DNA of 64,000 bases, from NCBI RefSeq assembly GCF_014898055.3, contig NW_023603184.1, positions 116,798,615 through 116,862,614 of the forward strand, read 5' to 3'. This stretch comes from Talpa occidentalis. Taxonomy: Eukaryota; Chordata; Mammalia; Eulipotyphla; Talpidae. Below the pieces are notes generated by a model. It worked only from the letters and a program-made list of their open reading frames with translations, ran no database searches and had not been told where the DNA came from. Of the stretch, positions 1-11,252 are shown piece after piece (the first letter of the stretch is position 1; each line of letters opens with the position of its first letter). The position numbers and the translations under genes were made by a program.

Positions 1-84
1 ACCCGTCATAATTTTCCTTAGAGTAAACTCATGAGACTATCTGCCAAGAGACTTCAGGGTGAAGTAACTGATCCTGGGTAAAAC

Positions 85-300
85 TTTGAAGGTGGAATCC
101 TGGCTTTGCCTTTTATGAGATGTGCAACCTTGTTGAAATTACTCAGCCTCTCCAAGCTCGATTTCTCAAGTTCAAAAAGGGATATAATATCATGTCATCT
201 CAGAGTCATTCTGCACTAAATACAGTAACAATATATGTAGTGTGCTTAGGACAGTATCAGGCATATAGTGAAGCACTTAAGAGCATAACTATTATTCCTA
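85..300 (+). mobile_element. MIR SINE remnant
   Basis: The order of phrases is that of a plus-strand MIR: 'ggaatcctggctttgcc', then a degraded 'gtgcaaccttgttgaaa', 'cagcctctccaagc' followed by 'tcaagttcaaaaaggg', and a 3' part 'ggacagtatcaggcatatag' equivalent to the usual 'cagtgcctggcacatag'. This is an old, non-autonomous, tRNA-derived SINE shared by mammals. Many substitutions and no visible target duplications fit its age. The 94-codon ORF over it (120-404) is not a gene. Boundaries are approximate. Confidence 0.72.
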
Positions 301-540
301 GAAATAGAATTGCTAGATTTAGGGTCTGTATATTAAAAATATTGACATATATATTGCCAAAGTTCAGCCTAAATTTTGATGACTTATTAATGAGCATATT
401 ATAGTAAAAGGTGATAGGCATATATATGAATTAAGAATCTGCCCCTAGTTTTCACCAGTATGTTTGATATCTACTCTCCTTTCATCTGATAACAGCACCT
501 TGATTTTTCTTTGGAGAATAATATCTCCTCTGTTCTCAGT
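301..540. other. Unassigned AT-rich sequence
   Basis: Nothing recognisable: no ORF of note, no repeat family that I can name and no RNA gene. Confidence 0.5.
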
Positions 541-965
541 CCATGTCCTTTGAGAGGGGCTGGCCTCATCCTCTGGCTTCAGAAGGGAGCCAGGAGAATA
601 TGACATTGCAATCAAGATATTGCACACATCCTCCTGCCACAGGGATTGGCTCAGTAATGGGCCTATGACTTGAGTCAGGCCGATGAGAACCTATCCTGGG
701 GTATTCATTTATATTATTGGCAAAATGATGTCATCCTTCTGTGGGGATTGCTAAACCTGGAGTTGCTGGTCTCCATCTCTGTTCCTGGGTGGAAAGATTC
801 CACCGGGGAATGAAACATGGAGAAATGCAGAGCTGAGATATGGAGATGTGTCATGAGCATATCTGAATGCTTGGATGAGCCATGTCTGGACCTTAGAGTG
901 GCATGAGTCAATATATTCCTCTTATTGTTCAAACCTCTTATTGTTTGTGTTAAGTTCTTATTGAA
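541..965 (+). mobile_element. Ancient interspersed repeat (MaLR/L1M-type 3' part)
   Basis: Phrases such as 'gccacagggattggctcag', 'atgggcctatgacttgagtc' and 'gaaatgcagagctgagatat' occur in the order of a widespread ancient mammalian repeat whose 3' end carries a 'ccaataaattcc...cttaagccagtttgag' stretch, degraded here at about 920-960. I am fairly sure it is repeat-derived but not of the family name. No coding potential. Confidence 0.5.
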
Positions 966-1139
966 AGGTAACCAAATATGATAGATGACACTTTCTCAAG
1001 GTCATGTCCTGCATGAGGAATAGGTAGATTCTGTCACATTGAATGTCAGAGACATTTATGCTTCAGGATATTTCTGAGTGATGGTAGTTCACTAGTCAAT
1101 GTGAATGACATGATGTCTGTCTGGTGGTGGTGTCTTTTT

Positions 1140-1235
1140 TTCATTTATTGAGGTAATACTGGTTTAAAGCACTATATGGTTAGGAGGGATATGTTCACAC
1201 CTCTCTGATGTATACCACCACCACCCCTGCCCCCA
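1140..1235 (-). mobile_element. L1 3'-end fragment, old
   Basis: The run 'catttattgaggtaatactg' followed by 'gtttaaagcactatatgg' and a block of 'accaccaccacc' resembles the reverse complement of old L1 3' UTR ends. It is short and diverged, with no poly(T) start or target duplication visible. Confidence 0.45.
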
Positions 1236-3520
1236 ATGTTGTTTTTGGATTAAAACTTATATTGGGTGGGTTTGGATTTCCTTCAAAATCATGATGGAAA
1301 GCATGAATACCTGTTGATCACCTAGTTACCAGCCATAGTTATAAATGCATGTGAACTAAACACATGGGATGAAAATGAAAAAGTCGAATGAGATGTTAAA
1401 ATTAAAATCTGCATATTGTATCTGTTGTTGATTTTTAAGACTGTTTCCCAGTTGGTCTGCACTATTCAACATAAACATTGACTATATTTGACCTTTTCAT
1501 TTGTCCGTAGAGAATACACAGCATCTGAACTAGAAAGTCCCTGCCGATGGGTCACAGAGAATGAAAAGAAAACAGACCATAAAGGCCAAATTTGGGAGGG
1601 TTTTTAGCACTGGTCCAAGGCATGTGCCCTTCATTGTTAATGAGGAGCTCTTAGATGCTTTATATGAGAAAATTTCTAGAGTAAGATGCAAATGATAGTA
1701 TGAGGGAAGAGACGGCAGGCAAGGAGAGGAGTTATTGGACTATTGCAATAATTCAAGTTGAGATTAAAAAATAGTGGTGCCATGGGAGTGGAAAAAGAAT
1801 TCTGAGAGAGATGCTGGGAAGAAGGAATAAACAAAATGTGATCACCCCAGGAATAAAGGGTTAGAGGGAGAAAAGAGTCACAGATAAGCATAATATTGAT
1901 TTTTTTTTTTTTTTAAAAAAAGCTAAGTTAGTTTGGGGAAAGAATTAAGCTTTGTGGAGGAATTAGGTTTTGTGGGGAAGATAATGAGTATGTTTTGTAC
2001 TTATCTGAACACTTTTCTAGTTGGATTTCAGCTTTCTTAGATGTTGAATATAGTATTTTGAGTGGGAAGTAACCACGAGTGGCCCTAGAACTTGAAAACT
2101 GCTCTCCTGGAGCTATACTTACAAAGGAAAGTAAAAAATAAATAAATAAAATAAAATAAACTTAAGAGCAGTAAACATTATCCATAGCTTATGATTGTAT
2201 TAAATTACCTAAGGCAGGAACAATTCATTATAAAGGGAGTTGTTCGGTAATGAAGTAAATAAAATGGTGAGTCATGGAGGCAGGGTTTGGCAGTGTCCAA
2301 AAAACACCACTTGCAGCGACCTGCGGCCTTGGCCAGTCTGTTGTAATTGGCAGATAGGACCCAGCATGCTGATGAGGAGATGTACCCAGCTATTTTAACC
2401 TTCCACTACTTCGTAGTTTGTTCTAATTTTATACTTACCAAATCAACCTTCTAATTATAATTTGGCTCCCCATATGGTTTAAGAAAAGCTGTAAGAAAAG
2501 TTCTTTATAAGTAGCAGATCCTTTTTCATGGTCTGTCAATAAATTAGTATTCTGGGTAAGAAGCACACAAGTCACTTAAGCATTTCCCTGGGGCTGAGTC
2601 ATCATGCTCAGGATTTGTCCAACCCTGGGGCACTGGCAGCACTGGACTTCCCCATCCATAAGGCCGAGGGCCTGCTGCTGCCTGGTGGTAACTTAGCAGG
2701 TCAAGGCCTTGTGGCTGGTAGTCAGCTGACCTTCCCCCTGGTAGGTTGACTTTTCCTCAGGCATGTACACCTCTGACTCAGAACATACCAGGCATCAAAA
2801 ACTCAAAAATAAGGCCTTGGATCTGCTAGAAGCGATGTCATAGACTGCAAGAATGAATAATACCCTAGACATTTTTCTACTTGTGGAGTGCTAAGACACG
2901 ACCTAAATTCTATTTACTTTATTCAGGGATGTGTGTTTGTGTGTGTGTGTGTGCTTGAAAGAAAGAGAGATCATGAAAGTTACTTTTAATCATTATAGAC
3001 GAAAAAGGAGAAAACAAAAATAAATCAATAAAAACAAGTTAATGCCCCTACCCAGAGACAACTACAGTTTGCGTTTTGATATATTTCCTCCTAGGCAATT
3101 TCATTTTTACGTTTAATTTATATGCAATTTAAAAAGCTTCATTATCTGGTTCCTAATTCCACTATACATTAGAAGTAGCAATTTAAAGAAAGGGAAGAGG
3201 AAGAAAAGTCATAAAAAGTAGCTGCAATTTGTTATAATGCAGGGCACTCTGGAGTTATTTAATGAGCTATAGTCACATACAGCTCAGTAACTCCTGGGGT
3301 CAGTCACTGTGCTGTAATTGGTACAATAATATATTTACATCATGATGACCTCAAATCATCATTAAGTGGTAAATTATGTTCAGTATAGTTCTGTTAAAAG
3401 TCAGAGATATAAAGAATACACTTTTGAACTATCTTTCTAAAATGTGAATATATAATAGGAGTGACCACTCAGCTGTCTGGGAAAATTGACTATACAGAAT
3501 TCTTTCTTTTTTTTCTGGGT
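1236..3520. other. Unassigned, gene-free sequence
   Basis: No exon-like ORF, RNA gene or clear repeat. At about 3030-3200 there is weak similarity to the minus strand of an old L1 3' UTR ('cctacccagagacaactac', 'gatatatttcctcctag'). A TG microsatellite is listed separately. Confidence 0.5.
2930..2954. repeat. (TG)n microsatellite, short, interrupted
   Basis: Alternating TG over about 25 bases, with one TTT interruption near 2936. Ordinary simple sequence. Confidence 0.85.
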
Positions 3521-3850
3521 TCCAAATAGACAAGATATAGTTAATGTTGGTTGCCTGCCTAGCATCCATTCCATCCTTCTACCGTGTAGCAGCCATGGTG
3601 AAATTAACCCCCGTTCTTGCTCCAAGAGAAAGGATCTGCTTGGCTTAAGCTAAGGATGAAAATCACAACCTTTTGCCTGAGTAGCTAATTCAAGAATGAA
3701 TCTGCAGCCGGAGCCTAAACCTGCAGCTCACTTCATTTCCCTGGCCATGGTGGCCCTAAGAGGTAGGCGCTGCCCCCAATCTATCAATCAGACCTTCACT
3801 GTCCAATGGCTGTAGAAGAGAGGCTCTCTTGTATATCTGAACTGTGCACT
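3521..3850. mobile_element. Possible ancient repeat, family unknown
   Basis: The text around 3575-3720 ('gccatggtgaaattaac', 'ctgcttggcttaagc') has the feel of an old LTR or L1M 3' end but is too degraded to place. No ORF with family features. Confidence 0.3.
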
Positions 3851-4147
3851 TGAGTATTGGAACCTCTGTGACCCTTGTGTTATCATGAGAAAGCCCACCT
3901 GAGGGATGTTTTTTTAAGATGGCAGAAGACATCATTTATTGTACCTGTGAGTACAGGTACATTTCCACCCAACCGAGAACGCAATTAGTCTAGGTCTACA
4001 CAAAAGAGCAAAGGGAACTGTTTCAATATGAGCAAGGTGTGTCTCTCAGAGGCGGCTTTAGGTCCACTGAGGCAAACTCTAGACAGAAGCATGCAATCCA
4101 ACACCTTGTACCAGAAGACCCAATCCAGCATTCCATATTGCTTAGAC

Positions 4148-4285
4148 TTCTGCCTCATCTGTTTTCTTTTCTTTTTTGTTTTCTTACATTGTTGTTCATT
4201 TTTGTACAATAACTGATTTCTCCCCTCATTTGTAGTCCCTATAAATCTCCCACCCCAATATCATTCTGCCTCGTCTGTTTCCTTT
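4148..4285 (-). mobile_element. Very short 5'-truncated L1 with TSDs
   Basis: A 94-bp insert (4170-4263) holds only the extreme 3' end of an L1 in reverse orientation: a T-rich start, then 'ttgttcatttttgtacaata', then the pyrimidine-rich reverse complement of the L1 3' UTR. It is flanked by a 22-bp duplication (4148-4169 and 4264-4285) with two mismatches, beginning ttctgcctc. The same tail occurs at 17154, 44906, 51931 and near 60871, so it belongs to the L1 lineage most represented here. Severe 5' truncation is normal for target-primed reverse transcription. Confidence 0.8.
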
Positions 4286-4350
4286 GGTGCTTCAATCTGC
4301 ATTCACTTCTTTTTCCAGGTGGCCTTCATAATGAGGAGGTTTCTAAAAAC

Positions 4351-4875
4351 CTGCCTGGCTATTAACACAACCCATGGGAGAGGGCAGAGCTGAAAGAGAG
4401 AGGGGAAAGAAGTCAGAATCCCAAAATCCACTTTGTATCTAAGCTTGAGTCAGTATTTTCCAACTATGTTTAGCTTACTTTGATTTGTGATTCCTGTTGC
4501 TTGCAATTGAAAGTATACATGTTTTACTCTGCTTTGTTGAAGCCATCAACACATAAATGTCCACAAGTTCTATTATGGGTGTGGATCTAAACTTCAGGAT
4601 ATCAGTCAGTCTTGAGTCATATATGGGGGAAATGGTAGCAGACCAGTTAAGAGCAGCTCAATAAATATTGCTTGAGTGTGGTGAGGGTCAGAACTTGCAA
4701 GAGAGCAAAGAGGTCTGAAGATTGAGAAACCAGTTCAAATGAAGATTGGAACTAGTGAAAGAGCCATGGAGAAATAGGAAAAGAAAGGGCATCTTGTCAC
4801 ATCTTTGTGCCTAATGAGAAGATAGTGTTCACAAAGGATTGGTGATCTACAATTTCAAATGTTTTAGAGACACCA
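4351..4875. other. Unassigned, gene-free sequence
   Basis: No repeat family or ORF of interest recognised. Confidence 0.5.
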
Positions 4876-4879
4876 AGAT

Positions 4880-5270
4880 AATAAATGAGTAAGATGAACT
4901 TTGTAATTCTGAGGTAATTGGTTACTTAATGAGATGTGAACAATCAAATAGTGACTTTGGCTTTTATTATTTGGGATAAATATGGTGTAAACAAGTTTCT
5001 CAGAGACATTGACCCAACAAAGTACAGAGTCATAGTGACTGACATACAAAATGGATTTTGTCTGTAGAAAAATCCATCCGGACTGCATGATGCCTGACTA
5101 ATTCATGAATGGTGTAATAAAAATAATTAGATCTCCAAATTTGGGGACTTTGTTTGTTCACAGTTTGGCAACAGTAGTGGGATCTGAAGTGGACTTCCAA
5201 TGGCCATTGTAGACAACAAGAAACACAGTTTTGGTGCCTGTGAACCTTGCTAAATTCTGTCTTTCTCACC
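4880..5270 (+). mobile_element. LTR-like remnant (class I ERV type), tentative
   Basis: At about 5092-5150 the sequence reads 'ttcatgaatggtgtaataa', then 'aattagatctccaaatttg' and 'ggggactttgttt'. The same string in more diverged form is at 9805-9858. In both, a polyadenylation-like (a)ataaa lies inside the shared block, as in the R/U5 part of a retroviral LTR. Upstream boundaries are unclear. Short ORFs on the minus strand here are incidental. Confidence 0.4.
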
Positions 5271-5969
5271 ATTTCTGAATTAAATTTTCCTAAAACTTCA
5301 AAATTTTGAATAATGATGAAGCCAAATGTTTTTCAGTTAACATAAATATTGATAAAGGAAAGTTAGTATGTTGGTTTGATAAATGGGCATGTTTTCAAAA
5401 TTGAAAGACATGCAGCTTTACCTAGGGTTATTAATCAAATGAATTCATGTTATTTATACTATCACAAAATCTGTCAGCAAGAAAAATAGTTGAAGATTTT
5501 AATAGATGTAAATGGGACAAAATTGTTTAAGTCAACTCTTTACCAGTAATTATGCTTATTTTCTTGAAAATAGTCTTCAAAAAATTTTTTTTGGTAATTT
5601 GTACCATGATATTATAGACCCTCTAAAATATGTGGTTCAAGAGCTCCTCTAGGAGGAATTCACCAGAGAGTTTGGGATGAACCAGGCAAAGCTTTGTTAG
5701 AGACTCATCCTTGAGGGAACAATTGTCTGAAAGGAGAATTTTAGCTTGGCTCCTCGAGTTAGTTGTTCTGGGAAATTCTCAGATCTGTTCTCTTCTTACA
5801 GAGATTGTGAAATAATTAGGTTCATTTGATATGTTAAATTATGTAGGGAGCATTGTCCAATAAACAATGTTAAGTCTTCTTTATGTTGTGTTTGAACAGG
5901 TTTTAATGGATGTGTTCTAGAAATTATATAAAATTCCTTGAAGACTAACATCACCTTGACCATTCTTTC
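5271..5969. other. Unassigned, possibly old ERV internal sequence
   Basis: No coding frame survives. Proximity to LTR-like blocks makes retroviral origin possible, but I see no diagnostic gag, pol or env motif. Confidence 0.35.
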
Positions 5970-6166
5970 TTTTCAAAATTAATTAACCAGAGACAGTGGG
6001 GAGCAGAACAGGCAGATCTACTGAAATACACTGCTGAGGGGAGCAGTGGGCGAGACAGGAGAGGTCTGTTGCACCATGTGGGTAGCTCCCTGGCCAGGGA
6101 TTGAACTCATGCTGGCAATAGCTTGATAGTGCTGAAACTTTAACCCCTGCACCACCAGCAAGACCC
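5970..6166 (-). mobile_element. tRNA-derived SINE, older subtype, tail truncated
   Basis: Reverse-oriented copy: body ('gagcagaacaggcagatcta', 'ctgctgaggggagcagtggg'), then head ('taacccctgcaccaccagca' at the right end). The A-rich tail and part of the body are missing on the left. Flanks accttgaccattcttt (5953-5968) and accttcatcattcttt (6167-6182) look like a diverged TSD. It belongs to the subtype whose head reads GGTTAA(A/G) rather than GGTTGAGCGC. Confidence 0.85.
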
Positions 6167-6182
6167 ACCTTCATCATTCTTT

Positions 6183-7178
6183 AACCTTTTGTTTGCAGTT
6201 ATTGTTTTGAAAATGTGTTCACTTTTAAGGAGATTTATGGAAAGGCCTTTGACAAGTACTCTAGAATACAGGTTTCCGATAAATTTAACATCACAAAACT
6301 CATTTAAGAAGACCTTGTCTCTTAACTATGGTATCAATTCGGTAAAGTATACTTGGTTTTAATTTTGTTATGTACCTGTAAACTGGACTGGATTTTGAAT
6401 TCCTGTAGTTTTCCTCAAATATTTGACTATGTCTCTCCAAATTAATGTTTCTAATTTTCTCCCATGCTCCTGATTGGAATGAGGGATAAGATGCCTTTGA
6501 CTCTCCTTAAAAGGGATTATAATGTGTCCCCCTCACGAATTTCAGAGAGTCCAAAGTTTGGGTACATATCTCCCAGCTAAAGAAGACTCTTGATGTCTTG
6601 ACCTCTACAGATACTGAAGATGAGTAAACTAGCAAGGAAGAGAAGTCATTAATATCAGTGTAGATAGCTTCTACCCAAGACACTGGATAAAGACTTTATA
6701 CCTTTACTCCCTCATCTGCCTCTTTCTTTCCTTTTCTTAGGTATTGTCCTGGCATGATAGTGCCCTCATCTGTGTTCCTCAAACCATTGTTAAGGGGCGG
6801 GGGTCAGGGGGGTGAGAGGTGGAATAACTTCTCAGAGTGTTGGATTTTCCACTGTGTTGATTCTGCAATGTTGCCAAGCACAATTCTTCTGATTTTCAAT
6901 GTCATTTTCTCTGAAAAAACTCAGCTTTCTCTTTTGTGTCACCCCTAAGCCTGGTGTAGGGTAAGGAAAAATGTCAGGCTTTTCTGCCCTCCCGCCATCA
7001 GGATAGATGATGGATCCTTGCATTCCTGAATGCATGCCTGATGGCGGGCACCTGGAATAGGGTGTGGGCATAGGTAGATGGTGGATTCACCTGGGCTAAG
7101 ACTGGGCTTTTAAGGGTGGCGTCACGGCTTCTCTTAAGAAGCCAAAGAGAAGCCAAGAGAGAAGCAAAGAAGTAGAAG
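6183..7178. other. Unassigned sequence left of the ERV remnant
   Basis: No gene. A purine-rich segment (7125-7178, several aagagaagcca-like units) directly adjoins the retroviral insertion. Confidence 0.45.
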
Positions 7179-7209
7179 TGTTGTAGAGCAACCCTGATAC
7201 AAAACAAAT
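7179..7209 (-). mobile_element. 3' LTR scrap (last ~31 bp of U5) of the ERV remnant
   Basis: On the minus strand this reads '...gtatcagggttgctctacaaca'-like sequence, repeating with one change the terminal bases of the full LTR at 7322-7803, in the same orientation. It marks the distal end of a provirus whose interior, and almost all of its second LTR, is gone. The four bases before it (gaag, 7175-7178) equal the four bases after the full LTR (7804-7807), a possible 4-bp TSD. Confidence 0.65.
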
Positions 7210-7321
7210 ATTATACTGCTAGTCCTGCAGAACTAGTGCGCTTATGGTGACCAACGCAAGGAATGTTACTTTGGGCTGATCAACCGCGGGTGTAACTTGG
7301 AAACCACGCTGGGCACCAAAC
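7210..7321 (-). mobile_element. ERV leader remnant with primer-binding-site-like sequence
   Basis: Immediately after the LTR end on the minus strand comes 'gtttggtgcccagcgtgg' (7321 back to 7304). It matches 13 of the first 15 positions of the sequence complementary to the 3' end of tRNA-Lys1,2 (TGGCGCCCAACGTGG), the primer site of many class II (ERV-K/betaretrovirus-like) elements. About 94 bp of leader follows before the LTR scrap at 7179-7209. No gag reading frame remains. Confidence 0.6.
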
Positions 7322-7803
7322 TGTTGTAGAGCAACCCCGATACAAAACGGGGTGCCTGACTGTGGGTCCTCACCCGCGCGCTTAAAAGGACTTATCCATG
7401 CTCTACTGCAGGCACACGTGAAAGGTTAATAAAAGGTTTATTTACAAGGGAAGGGGAAATGAGGAAATGTACAGCTCTAGGAGAAAAGTGGGAGACAAAG
7501 TTTTAAATGAGTCCTACCCGATCCGCCGATCAGGAATCCCAAAATGGCGCTCTCAGAGCTGGCCGCCAGCCAGGAGCGGTGAAGCCAGGAGGCGAGCGAT
7601 CGCGAGCCAGAGAGCCCAAGGTCCACGTGTTTGGTTTTTTATATCCAACCTGGCTGCCCAACTCCACCCTCAGGTCCCAGCCACCCTCCCTTGGTGGTGA
7701 TGGGATTTGTCTTTCCCAGAGTCTTGATGGCTTTAGTCTGGAGTGGGGGTGGGGTCCACAAAGCCTGTATGGGATTAACTCAGGACATCATTTCCCCCTA
7801 ACA
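7322..7803 (-). mobile_element. Full-length ERV LTR, 482 bp, minus strand
   Basis: Terminal TGTT...AACA on both ends. On the minus strand it has a U3 with a TATA box (tatataaa-like, plus-strand 7635-7646), an aataaa polyadenylation signal (plus-strand tttatt, 7437-7442), and a U5 ending ctctacaaca. A plus-strand relative is at 11760-12217 and aligns throughout, including the TATA region and the U5 end. Low decay, CpG content and intact termini suggest it is younger than that relative. The 134-codon ORF through it (7507-7911) is incidental. Confidence 0.8.
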
Positions 7804-8030
7804 GAAGCAGAGGTCACCGGAGAGCCCAGAGAGAGTGAGGATTTGCTGGGGGCTGGGAGGACTGCCAGCCTCCTGGGCCCCCAGCACCCCTGCCTGCCAT
7901 ATGCCCGGTGAACCCCAATAAAAGACCTGCAAAAACCACTGAGGACTCTGACTCCTCCTTTACCCGGTCTGCATGGGATCCTAGAAAACCTGCACTGTGT
8001 GTCATTCCTGCCACTACACCTGGGGATCCA
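7804..8030 (+). mobile_element. Possible R/U5 part of an unrelated LTR
   Basis: A GC-rich block with an aataaa at 7917-7922 is followed by a CT-rich segment ('gactcctcctttacccggtc') and 'cctgcactgtgtgtcattcc', a layout like the R-U5 part of a class I LTR. No matching second copy was seen in the window, so this is weak. Confidence 0.3.
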
Positions 8031-8259
8031 TTTCCCTGGTTTTGATTAATAATCCTAAATCCAGAGAAATGTGCATCCCAGTGCTTTACAAGGAAAGGGG
8101 CAAAGGTAAGGGAAAAGGAGTAAAACCACCTGATAAATGACAGGCCCTTAAATTTTGTAGGCCAATGTAACCACGTTCTAACTGGAAGATATTGTAGATT
8201 ATGTTGCTAAAGCAATAGCTGCCCAAGAAATTCCTTAGACTCTCTGGCCAAATTTGTTA

Positions 8260-8400
8260 GAGAGCTTGTCTTTTTTTTTTTTTTTGGTGGGACCCTCGCC
8301 AGTGGCTGGGGATTGAACTGGTGCCCCAGAAGCTGCGGGCAGCCTCGCAGCCCAGTGCTCAACCACTGCGCCACCAGGGGAGGCCCGAGAGCTTGTCTTT
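8260..8400 (-). mobile_element. Short, head-only tRNA-derived SINE with TSDs
   Basis: The insert (8274-8386, 113 bp) has a poly(T) run, then only the tRNA-like half of the SINE ending 'gccaccaggggaggccc'. The central and 3' body found in other copies is absent: in element orientation the poly(A) joins directly after the 'ccctcctc..cccac' equivalent. A perfect 14-bp duplication, gagagcttgtcttt, flanks it (8260-8273, 8387-8400), so it inserted in this form or lost its body before integration. Confidence 0.9.
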
Positions 8401-9526
8401 AACCAAGGAAGGAGGTGTCTGTTCTGTACCTGGATTAATATTTTTGTAGAAATTGAACTCTGTTACTCACTGAGTAAGTCATTTGGCTTAAAAGGGTGAC
8501 CTCCTTAAAAGGAGTATTTCTTTGATTGGTTTGGATCCTGGGGATCCTGATTCTGAAGCTACTCCAAGCATTGGGTGTTGCATTGGGCAACACCACACTG
8601 ATAAAGAAACGGGAGTCATGGAGCAGGCTACATAATTCAGGATGCTGCTGAAGAGCAAGATCCTGACCATTATTTAATCAATTGAGAGGAAGGAGGACAA
8701 AGAGAAAAGGGAGGGGTGAGACTAGAAAAAGTGCTCTGTCATCTATAGTATCAGGGGTTGTGAGTCTGCCCTCCAGGCACTTCTCATCTGTTTGATGACT
8801 TGGTATTGTAATTGAGATCAAGCTCTAGTTCCCCAGCTCTGGTTTCAATCTTATCAACAAGGCATTCCTCTGATCAGCTTCTGGGGTCCCTTGTTATACA
8901 TCGGTCCTCCACCTGGGTGTTCCCGGTCATACCTCATGATGTATAAGTCGGGAGTATGTTTTAAGCATCGTCATCATTCCCCTGGCTTTCCTGGTCATAC
9001 CTCGTGATGCATAGCCTTCCCAGCATGATCCAGCTTTGTGCTCTTGTTTGATTTGAAAGGCACCTTGCAGGGTTGGGTTCCTGTACCTAACTGAATGGGT
9101 CATTTTGACCTTGCTTAGGATTTAGAACTGTAGGTAACAAAATGGTGGCTGAACAGACTGCTTAGGAGTAGCAGACCCACAATTGGGAATTATTCTGTTT
9201 ATAGTTTTAATACCCTGACTCTCCACCTCTTCCTTCCCCCACCTCCTTCTCTCTTCCACACCCCCATTGTATTCGCTAAACAACTGCAAATGACATTTGC
9301 AGTCATTGACCCTCAAAGCAGATCTCAAAGAGACCCAAACCTCCCAGAAGGAGTGAGGACTAACTGAAAGGATGTAAATCAGGAGAAATCGTCATTTAAA
9401 TAACCTGTGACTATCAGAAGATCAGAGAAAACTGAGAAGCTGTAGGTAGGAGCAGTGCTGACAAATTAAATTTTTGATCAAAATTCTCAGACTGAGATTC
9501 TGATCAAGAGAGGGGATTGTTAAAAT
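8401..9526. other. Unassigned, possibly ERV-internal sequence
   Basis: No intact ORF. Two related units, ttcccggtcatacctcatga (from 8920) and ttcctggtcatacctcgtga (from 8988), recur 68 bp apart. The pyrimidine-rich part at 9215-9265 is simple sequence. No reliable pol or env motif. Confidence 0.35.
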
Positions 9527-9872
9527 AGGCCCCAGTTGATGTTCTTCATTTGGGCCCCCACCCAGATGTAATATCTAGTTGTAGTTTCAACCTCTCCCAA
9601 AAGTATAATTTAGACTCAATCAATTTGGAGTTTCCTAATCATGCACTAATCTGCTTGATAAGACCCCTCTGCCTTTCCCTGAGCGAGGCTTTGCCTGAAA
9701 TAATTTCTTCTTTAGTGAATAAACTTGTCCCACTCGCTGTCTATAAATACCCTCCATTTTCTGTGAGACCTTGTAGTCTCTATTAGATGGAGTGCTGCCC
9801 ACTTCATGAATGATTTGATAAAGCCAATTAGATCTCTAAATTTGTGAACTTTGTTTTTTTTTTTTTTTAACA
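9527..9872 (+). mobile_element. Older LTR-like element
   Basis: It can be bounded by TGTT (9527) and AACA (9869-9872), with a ctataaatac TATA-like motif near 9741 and a gataaagcc polyadenylation-like motif near 9817. Its 3' part (9805-9858) is shared with the block at 5092-5150. The T16 run just before the end is probably expansion. Family unknown; the class I resemblance is inference. Confidence 0.45.
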
Positions 9873-11252
9873 AACTAAAATGTGCCTTTAGAGTAAGTTC
9901 TTTATCAAGAAATTCTTTTTTTTCCCCTCCTGCTGCAAATAACTTCCAGATGTATGAAGACATCCTAAATCTCTCAGTAAGTAAGCTTTGTGGTCAAGTT
10001 GATGTATCTGTAACAGATTAATTTAATACTATCACCAAAATACATACATACATATGTATAGAGACTTAATCCAAGATCTGGCAAAGGATCTTGCACAATA
10101 AGACAGAAGGACTAGAAAGAGAGAATGAAAAAGGAAGGAATGGAAAAAGGATGAATTTTTATTCAAAATTTGAGATTGAGTGCATAATAAACCCTTAATA
10201 ATTTAAGATGGGGAAATTAATGGAAGTAAGTGATGATTTACAGCTTGCTAGAGATTCTGACAGCTTTTTTAGAAAGTATATGTTACATAATCTAAATGGA
10301 TGCCGAGAAGCAAGGTTATGATTGCCAATAGATATATAACATACTATTTAAAGCAAAACCCTCAAATACATTTACAAATTTACTTTATCTTTCCAGGGAT
10401 AGAAGTGTCATTTCTTCAGAAATTGCAAATGACTAGCGTGTGCCAAATTCATATTAACCATTTGTGAAATTCATGTGAGAAAAAAACAGTATGGAAATTG
10501 CTTATCCTGAATGAAACAAGGCTACAGCTTCAGCTGGAGAGTCAGTCTGTGACAGGCTCTTCACATCACTGGGAGGCAGAGCCCATGCTGAGAAAGGCTG
10601 AGGCCCCTGCTGGGAAATGCTGTCTGCACATTTGCTGGCTTTCTTGTATTGCTGGGCTCTTTGTGTTTTGTGGTACAAGCCATAAGCCTCTGAAAATGTG
10701 AAATGAGGACAGGTATATTAAAGCTATCTTGTAGCTTTTAGTTGCGCATACTTAAACCGTTTAGAAACAGTAGCTGCAGGTTCATACCTTCTGTCCTTTA
10801 TGTGTTTAATCAGTTACAAAGCACATCTCCACTTTGCAAAGCAATAACTAGGAGGAGGATCTTTTTCAGAAAAAAAGGACATATCAGACTTAGTGTTATC
10901 GGGCGTTGTAAGCATATAAAATGTCTAGTGGCTAGAAAGGACCACATCCGGCTCTTTCTTCCTGAGCTGAATTTTTTACTCTAAGTTTAATTAATTACAC
11001 GCCTCTAACAAAGACCTGTTTGTCCCTCTCTAGAGGCTAAAGCATTTGCAGAGAAAGTGATGTGTGTAGACTGCTCATTTGAGTTCTTTCTAAAGAGAAA
11101 AGAGGCTCAGACATCTTCCACTAAGCCCTTCCTCCAAAAGAGTGACCGATTTAATGGCAATGCAACTATATTCTTTGAGGAATTCTAAGCATTACATTAG
11201 TCATGTTGCCTCTTTCAGTTGCAAGCAATAAAAATTCAACTTGAACTGTTTT
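9873..11252. other. Unassigned, gene-free sequence
   Basis: ORFs of 67 and 80 codons (10498-10701, 10742-10984) have no family features and no neighbouring splice-supported exons. AT-rich with short homopolymers. Confidence 0.45.

Noticed and set aside
7507..7911. 134-codon plus-strand ORF
   Set aside because: It is antisense to the LTR at 7322-7803 and continues into an LTR-like block; not retroviral coding sequence.
8440..8730. Possible retroviral env transmembrane-end remnant (W/G-rich when translated)
   Set aside because: Stops and frame changes within the short stretch and no other env motif nearby; too weak to call.
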